Shown here in pieces: positions 6,307 to 10,542 of a stretch of 10,542 bases of DNA (positions are counted from its first letter, which is position 1; every line of letters begins with the position of its first letter). A model generated the notes under the pieces. That model did no database searches. It was not told where the DNA came from and was given only the letters and a program-made list of their open reading frames with translations. The translations under genes and the position numbers were made by a program. The DNA is from Cytophagaceae bacterium. Its GTDB lineage: Bacteria; Bacteroidota; Bacteroidia; Cytophagales; Spirosomataceae. The stretch spans positions 1 through 10,542 of the forward strand of contig CANIYB010000060.1 in assembly GCA_947471105.1 (NCBI GenBank), written 5' to 3'.

Positions 6307-7227
6307 ATGTTAGACCTTGGCTTTGTTTCAGCTATTTTACCCAATAAAAGTTTAGATGAGGTATTAGCATTTGCCCAAAAAGAACATTTTGCCTGTGTAG
6401 AAGTGATGTGCTGGCCAAGTGAAAATGCAGATACCAGAAGGTATGCTGGCGTTTCACATATATCAGTGGATGCGCTAAGTCATGACGAATTATTGGCCCT
6501 TAAAGACAAATTAGCCAATCAACCTGTTAAAATTTCAGCTTTAGGATACTATCCAAACCCGATGGACCCAGATGAAAAGCAGGCTTCATTCTACAGAAAC
6601 CACATAAAAAAAGTCATAAAAGCGGCATCCGTTCTAGGCATTGGAAATGTCAATACTTTTATTGGGCGAGATTTCACCAAAAACATCGATTACAATATTT
6701 CAAAATTCAAAGAGGTTTGGCCAGAAATTATTGACCTAGCTGACAGCCTACATATAAAAATTGGGATTGAAAATTGCCCTATGTTTTTTTCTGATGACGA
6801 ATGGCCGGGCGGAAAAAACTTGGCTACCACGCCTAAAATATGGGACCAATTGTTCAGCATCATCCCTTCAAACAATTTTGGGTTAAATTATGACCCATCC
6901 CACATGGTATGGCAAATGATGGATTACCTATATCCCATTTATGCCTACAAGGATAAATTGCATCACATTCACTTAAAGGACGTTAAAGTATATCGCGACA
7001 AACTGAATCAAGTAGGGATTTTAGCCAATCCATTAGAATATCATTCCCCGAAAATCCCCGGATTGGGAGATATAAATTGGGGTTCATTCATCAGCGCCCT
7101 AAATGATGTGAGGTATCGAGGACCCATCGTCATAGAAGTGGAAGATAAGGCCTATGAAGGTTCCGATGAAGATATCGTAAAGGCCATTAGGTCCGCCAGG
7201 AATCATTTAAACCAATTTTTGCCCTAA
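6307..7227 (+). CDS. Cytosolic sugar phosphate isomerase/epimerase (xylose isomerase-like TIM barrel)
   Basis: A 306-residue TIM barrel of the AP endonuclease 2/xylose isomerase-like superfamily (PF01261). Likely divalent-metal ligands and catalytic residues can be placed: E155 in KIGIENCP, D196 and H199 in NYDPSHM, H222 in HHIHLKDVKV and E277 in PIVIEVED. The PGLGDINW block (251-258) is typical of sugar isomerase/epimerase members that end with a substrate-closing loop. No signal peptide is present, so it acts in the cytoplasm, unlike the second member of the superfamily at 9363-10259. The ATG lies 1 nt after the stop of the TMEM220-like gene. Substrate cannot be read from the sequence; hydroxypyruvate isomerase, tagatose epimerase and inosose-type enzymes share this fold. 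A strong terminator follows immediately. Confidence 0.87.
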   Translation: MLDLGFVSAILPNKSLDEVLAFAQKEHFACVEVMCWPSENADTRRYAGVSHISVDALSHDELLALKDKLANQPVKISALGYYPNPMDPDEKQASFYRNHIKKVIKAASVLGIGNVNTFIGRDFTKNIDYNISKFKEVWPEIIDLADSLHIKIGIENCPMFFSDDEWPGGKNLATTPKIWDQLFSIIPSNNFGLNYDPSHMVWQMMDYLYPIYAYKDKLHHIHLKDVKVYRDKLNQVGILANPLEYHSPKIPGLGDINWGSFISALNDVRYRGPIVIEVEDKAYEGSDEDIVKAIRSARNHLNQFLP

Positions 7228-7229
7228 AA

Positions 7230-7266
7230 AAAATACTCAAAAAACGCTTTGTTTTTTGAGTATTTT
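7230..7266. terminator. Bidirectional rho-independent terminator
   Basis: A perfect 16-bp inverted repeat (7230-7245 and 7251-7266) surrounds a 5-nt loop GCTTT. Each arm carries an A-run on one side and a T-run on the other, so U-rich tails are produced in both directions. It starts 3 nt after the isomerase stop and ends 27 nt before the stop of the convergent gene at 7294, so it can end both transcripts. Confidence 0.88.
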
Positions 7267-7293
7267 AAAGTTATTATAGAACAGAATTGAGCT

Positions 7294-8031
7294 TTATTTC
7301 TTAGCTGGTTTAGCAAACAAAGAAGCGTCTAATACTGGATTCAAATCGATCGATGAAGTTTCTACGACCATATTTCCTCCCCCCATTGGGCTGGGTGTTT
7401 CAACCGTAAATGGGAAAAACAATCCGTCAATAGATTTGTAGTTTGAGTACATTACTTCTGCCTCAACTTGCTGGCCTTGAACATTCATTTTATTAATTGC
7501 CTTTACAATAAAGCCTGTGGATGCTGATACAAATACTTGTGATTCATCCCCAGATTTTTTCGTAATTTTTAATAAATAAACTTCAGCTCCATCTAATTTT
7601 TCTTTGCTGACCAATTCTATTTTGGCTCCCTCATTTTTGGCAATCAATAAAGATGAACCTATGTTCTTTTGAGATACACCAGCTTTAACCTGCTCACGAG
7701 GTAAATCTTCCGGCTCACCAGTCCCTCCCATCATAGCAGGACGATTCATCCAACCCCCTTCACCATCAATAACGGTAATAATTTTATTGCCCATTACTTC
7801 TACTTCTTGTCTAAATGATTTACCTACGACAACGGATGACTTACTTTCAATGTCCATTCCCTGCACATTAAACTTACTTTTCATCACCATAGATTTAACA
7901 GAAGCCCATTTTTCAGGACTGCCCATCGCGGCTTGATGCTTTGCGATAATTTCATCAGTCGTTTGGGCAATAATACCTGTACTAGTCAAAAATAAAATCA
8001 CTAAAGCGATACTTCCTTTGATTAATTTCAT
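7294..8031 (-). CDS. Periplasmic protein resembling outer membrane lipoprotein-sorting (LolA-fold) proteins
   Basis: A 245-residue exported protein. Residues 1-22 form a Sec signal peptide (basic MKLIK, hydrophobic core, cleavage likely after GIIA before QTTDE); there is no lipobox cysteine. The mature part begins with a helix DEIIAKHQAAMGSPEKW and the segment ASVKSMVMKSKFNVQGMDIE, then a run of alternating beta strands (about 60-235), including YLLKITKKSGDESQVFVSASTG and EVMYSNYKSIDGLFFPFTV. This pattern matches Bacteroidota proteins annotated as outer membrane lipoprotein-sorting protein, a half-barrel LolA/LolB-like fold. A methionine- and glycine-rich loop (about 95-105) and another at 213-221 are notable. 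True LolA is shorter, so a direct lipoprotein carrier role is uncertain. The gene appears to be a single transcription unit ending at the shared terminator. Confidence 0.68.
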   Translation of the reverse strand: MKLIKGSIALVILFLTSTGIIAQTTDEIIAKHQAAMGSPEKWASVKSMVMKSKFNVQGMDIESKSSVVVGKSFRQEVEVMGNKIITVIDGEGGWMNRPAMMGGTGEPEDLPREQVKAGVSQKNIGSSLLIAKNEGAKIELVSKEKLDGAEVYLLKITKKSGDESQVFVSASTGFIVKAINKMNVQGQQVEAEVMYSNYKSIDGLFFPFTVETPSPMGGGNMVVETSSIDLNPVLDASLFAKPAKK

Positions 8032-8123
8032 GATTTAAATTTTAAAGGGTTTGAATTTCTAAAGGTAATTTTTTTTATTTTAATTTTATTTCCGTTCATC
8101 TTCAAAGATGACCGATTAAACAA

Positions 8124-9341
8124 TTATACCGCTTTAGAGCTAGGAACAGATCGCATCACCACAAACCAACCCACCACCACAAGAACCCCTGCCATAAAAA
8201 ACGCAGCTCCCGGAAAATAAATACTGGCACTCGTTGACGTAAAATGTGCAAACAAATTGGAGGCCAACAATGGCCCCAAAATAGTTGTTACAGATTGAAG
8301 ACTTGTTAACCCTCCTTGCAACTCACCCTGCTCATCAGGGCCAACTTGCTGAGTGATTAAACTTTGTAAAGCTGGACCTGCGATTCCACCCAACCCAAAT
8401 GGCACCATAAACACGTACATCATCCACGTTTCAGAGGCATAGGAAAAAAGAAAAAATCCGATGGCATATAAAATCAAGCCATATGAAATGGCTTTTATTT
8501 CACCTATTTTGGGGATAATTAAGCGATTTAGACCCCCTTGAACAATGGCCACAATTAAACCGACAAACGCTAAAGAATAACCCACTTCCTTGGGAGTCCA
8601 ACCAAAAACTTTCATTGTAAAATACGACCAGGTGCTTGGATGCGCTTGGCCTGCCAACTGCAGACAAAAGAATCCACCGACTAAACCTGCGATTAAAGGA
8701 TATTTTGATATGTTTTTTAAGGAACCCAAGGGATTAGCACGTCGCCAATCAAAAGGCCTCCGATTAGCTTTAGACAAAGATTCTGGCAATACAAAATACC
8801 CATATAAGCCATTCAATAAAGTTAAAACGGCAGAAGCGTAAAAAGGAACTCGCACCCCATAGCTTCCCAAAAATCCCCCAACGGCAGGACCAATAATAAA
8901 TCCTATTCCAAAAGCAGCACCCACCATTCCAAAATTCTTAGCACGATCCTCCGCTTTTGAAATATCAGCTATATACGCCTGAGCCGTTGTAAAACTGGCC
9001 CCAGTAATACCAGCTAGTAATCGGCCTATAAACAACCAAGTAATATTGGGCGCATTGGCCAAAACTAAATAATCAATCGAAAAGCCAAAAAGCGACGCTA
9101 AAATGATGGGGCGACGTCCAAACTGATCCGACAAGCCACCCAAAACAGGGGAGAAAAAAAACTGCATAATGGCATAGGAAGCCATTAACCAACCAGAATA
9201 TTGAGATGCCGTACTTAAATCACCCCCAGTAAACCCACGAATTAAGGTAGGTAAAATGGGTATAATTAAACCGATGCCCAACACATCGATCACTAATGTA
9301 ATAAAAATAAAACCTATCGCGGGATTGCGCTTAGAAGCCAT
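8124..9341 (-). CDS. MFS transporter of the TetA/TCR drug-efflux subfamily
   Basis: A 405-residue, 12-helix major facilitator protein. D20 in the first helix (LVIDVLGIGLIIPILP) and motif A, GGLSDQFGRRP at 68-78 in the loop between helices 2 and 3, match proton-coupled TetA-type efflux proteins. The motif C-like GAAFGIGFIIGPAVGG (141-156) in helix 5 is the antiporter signature, and QAYIADI (121-127) is also typical. The C-terminal half keeps the PFGLGGIAGPALQSLITQ block seen in TetA relatives. Bacteroidota carry many chromosomal homologues with no proven tetracycline phenotype, so drug substrate is not implied. It starts 21 nt after the stop of the Tat-exported isomerase gene and probably shares its transcript. 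Confidence 0.9.
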   Translation of the reverse strand: MASKRNPAIGFIFITLVIDVLGIGLIIPILPTLIRGFTGGDLSTASQYSGWLMASYAIMQFFFSPVLGGLSDQFGRRPIILASLFGFSIDYLVLANAPNITWLFIGRLLAGITGASFTTAQAYIADISKAEDRAKNFGMVGAAFGIGFIIGPAVGGFLGSYGVRVPFYASAVLTLLNGLYGYFVLPESLSKANRRPFDWRRANPLGSLKNISKYPLIAGLVGGFFCLQLAGQAHPSTWSYFTMKVFGWTPKEVGYSLAFVGLIVAIVQGGLNRLIIPKIGEIKAISYGLILYAIGFFLFSYASETWMMYVFMVPFGLGGIAGPALQSLITQQVGPDEQGELQGGLTSLQSVTTILGPLLASNLFAHFTSTSASIYFPGAAFFMAGVLVVVGWFVVMRSVPSSKAV

Positions 9342-9362
9342 CTATTCTAATTTAATAATTGA

Positions 9363-10259
9363 CTAAAATTGATAGCCTATTTTATCACTCAAAAAATTTC
9401 TACTGATTTCACCACATTGCAAAGGGGTTCTAGCTTTATCAGGAACTGCATCCAATTCCACAATCGCCCAACCCTTGAATTTAATCTGATCGATGTTCTT
9501 GAAAACGGCAGCTAAATCTACCTTTCCTTGGCCTAACTCTACAAACTTGTAGGATTTAGGATTTGACTCTTGTCCTTTCACGGGAGCCTCCACATCTTTT
9601 ATGTGGAAAGCATGAATCACATCTTTATATTTCAAAACGGCCTCCGCAGGATTGCCTCCACCTTGGAAATAATGAGCCACATCTAAAAGCAATTTGGCAT
9701 AAGCCGGATTCATATTTTTAACTAACGTTTCTACCTCCTCAGGCGTCTCCCCAAACTGATTCATGTGATTATGATAGGTTGTCTGAATACCTATTTCTTT
9801 TGTGCGCTTTCCTATTTCATTCATGACTTGAGCCAAACGAACTAATTCAGCCTCCGTAGGTAAAACTCCTTTTTTCCGAAGGCTATTGGTCAATTGGATC
9901 GATGTCCCACCTAAAGCCTTAACAAATTTTGCATGATTTACATGTTGCTCTATCGTCGCCATTTCCTTGGCCGGATCGATTTCAACATTTCCACTTGAAA
10001 ACATCACCAACTTCAATTTGGCAGCATCCAATTTTGCCTTCAAAACAGAAGGATCATCTTTGTAAACTGGAAATGAGTTGGCCCGTAATTGAATTCCCTT
10101 AAACCCTAAAGAGGCAATATCCGTGATGGCTTGTTCGTCGTTTCCAGACCAAGTAATGGCTGAATAACCCATTTGATAGGATTTATTGGCAGAAAAAGGG
10201 ATTAAAGTGGAGAAGGCCAACAAAGAAGATTGTTGAATAAATGATCGTCGAGTAGTCAT
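9363..10259 (-). CDS. Tat-exported sugar phosphate isomerase/epimerase (TIM barrel)
   Basis: A 298-residue protein with a twin-arginine signal: TTRRSFIQQ at 2-10 followed by a mild hydrophobic stretch to about residue 24 (SSLLAFSTLIPFSAN), so the folded, probably metal-loaded protein should be exported to the periplasm. The barrel belongs to the xylose isomerase-like superfamily. Likely metal and active-site residues are H163 and H165 (TYHNHMNQF), D193 and H196 (LLLDVAHYF), H219 and D222 (AFHIKDVE) and E268 (WAIVELD). Exported members of this type are common in Bacteroidota and Planctomycetes, often beside genes for sugar or inositol breakdown; the substrate is not known. It lies between a phospholipase C/GDPD-like gene (41 nt upstream) and the MFS transporter gene. 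Confidence 0.87.
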   Translation of the reverse strand: MTTRRSFIQQSSLLAFSTLIPFSANKSYQMGYSAITWSGNDEQAITDIASLGFKGIQLRANSFPVYKDDPSVLKAKLDAAKLKLVMFSSGNVEIDPAKEMATIEQHVNHAKFVKALGGTSIQLTNSLRKKGVLPTEAELVRLAQVMNEIGKRTKEIGIQTTYHNHMNQFGETPEEVETLVKNMNPAYAKLLLDVAHYFQGGGNPAEAVLKYKDVIHAFHIKDVEAPVKGQESNPKSYKFVELGQGKVDLAAVFKNIDQIKFKGWAIVELDAVPDKARTPLQCGEISRNFLSDKIGYQF

Positions 10260-10300
10260 TAAAATAGGTTTTATATATAAAAGGCAAAAAGCAAAGCTAT

Positions 10301-10542
10301 TTACTTTGCCGCTAATTTCAAAAAGTCCGCTAATTCAGACAAATTATCTGTTCCAATGTAATCCACTCCCAAATCCCACAAAGCTTGATAAGCCATTAAG
10401 GTATTTGGAGTTCCCCAAAGCCGTATTTTCCTTCCCGAAGCATGCACTTTCTCTACATAGGCCTTAAGCTTCTCTTTCATCGCGGTAGGCATGGGCACCT
10501 GACCACTCCACATGCCAAATCGAACGACAGACTCACTTTCCA
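10301..10542 (-). CDS. PI-PLC / glycerophosphodiester phosphodiesterase-like protein, C-terminal part (5' end outside window)
   Basis: The frame is open to the window edge; 79 complete residues plus the stop are visible, and the Met at 10511-10513 is internal (ESESVVRFG precedes it). The sequence ends with a helix (MKEKLKAYVEKVHASG), a strand KIRLWGTPNT, a helix and GVDYIGTDNLSELADFL. This is the last strand-helix pair of a PLC-like TIM barrel, comparable to the LWTVNDP...GVDGIITD ending of glycerophosphodiester phosphodiesterases. The catalytic His and Glu residues lie in the missing N-terminal part, so activity cannot be judged. It is upstream of the Tat-exported isomerase by 41 nt and is likely the promoter-proximal gene here of the unit that ends with the MFS transporter. 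Confidence 0.68.
   Translation of the reverse strand, partial: ESESVVRFGMWSGQVPMPTAMKEKLKAYVEKVHASGRKIRLWGTPNTLMAYQALWDLGVDYIGTDNLSELADFLKLAAK

Noticed and set aside
6041..6313. 90-codon plus-strand frame overlapping the TMEM220-like gene
   Set aside because: Out of frame with a recognised family member, with cysteine- and tryptophan-rich unlikely composition; a shadow frame.
8060..8067. TACCTTTA on the minus strand upstream of the LolA-like gene
   Set aside because: It resembles a -7 box, but no TTG lies at the needed distance and the surrounding stretch is simple A/T sequence.
8096..8111. Short hairpin (TCATCT, loop TCAA, AGATGA) after the MFS stop
   Set aside because: Only 6 bp and not followed by a T-run on the minus strand, so it is not a convincing intrinsic terminator, although its place 12 nt past the stop is suggestive.
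8590..8841. 83-codon plus-strand open frame inside the MFS gene
   Set aside because: It lies wholly antisense to a well-supported transporter, has no recognisable domain and no promoter.
1..10542. Mobile elements, CRISPR arrays, phage or defence genes
   Set aside because: No transposase, integrase, tandem spaced repeats, terminal inverted repeats or defence-type domains were seen; base composition and gene content look uniformly chromosomal.

Overview
The window looks like a chromosomal segment of a low-GC Bacteroidota bacterium, most likely of the Cytophagales. Supporting signs are a PorX-type response regulator (type IX secretion), a DUF3078 outer-membrane-type protein, a TMEM220-family protein, a lipoprotein with TPR repeats, a Bacteroidota-style promoter (TTG, 19-nt spacer, near-match to TAnnTTTG), and A-rich leaders with weak Shine-Dalgarno signals. 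I see no mobile element, CRISPR array, tRNA or rRNA. The assignment below order level is not resolvable from the sequence alone.

Layout. Positions 2-802 (+) hold the 3' part of a DUF3078 gene. It meets, stop against stop, a minus-strand pair: an IscA/HesB-like gene (1709-1993) followed by an exopolyphosphatase-type gene (803-1696). Divergent from these is porX (2124-3689, +), which again runs stop-to-stop into a minus-strand unit: a small structured RNA that I read as the signal recognition particle RNA ffs (5053-5140), then transaldolase (4372-5031), then ftsE (3691-4362). A plus-strand three-gene unit follows (TPR lipoprotein, TMEM220-like membrane protein, cytosolic TIM-barrel sugar isomerase; 5227-7227), closed by a perfect 16-bp bidirectional terminator (7230-7266). 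The rest is on the minus strand: a LolA-fold-like periplasmic protein (7294-8031), and a unit of a phospholipase C/GDPD-like protein (cut by the window edge), a Tat-exported TIM-barrel isomerase and a TetA-type MFS transporter (8124-10542).

How the genes fit together. Most are housekeeping or envelope functions: PorX couples a phosphoreceiver to a PglZ phosphodiesterase that controls T9SS genes, FtsE is the ATPase of the septal FtsEX complex, SRP RNA guides membrane insertion, and transaldolase belongs to the pentose phosphate pathway. The last minus-strand unit may be a small scavenging module: an esterase acting outside the cytoplasm, an exported isomerase/epimerase, and an exporter; this link is inferred from gene order only.

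The most notable item is the SRP RNA candidate. It has a well-placed promoter, a long hairpin, the conserved symmetric-loop strands (CAG/AGCA) and a poly-U end, but its apical stem-loop does not carry the usual GGAA tetraloop. The second is the IscA-like protein, which keeps the first cysteine of the family but stops before the C-terminal CxC pair.
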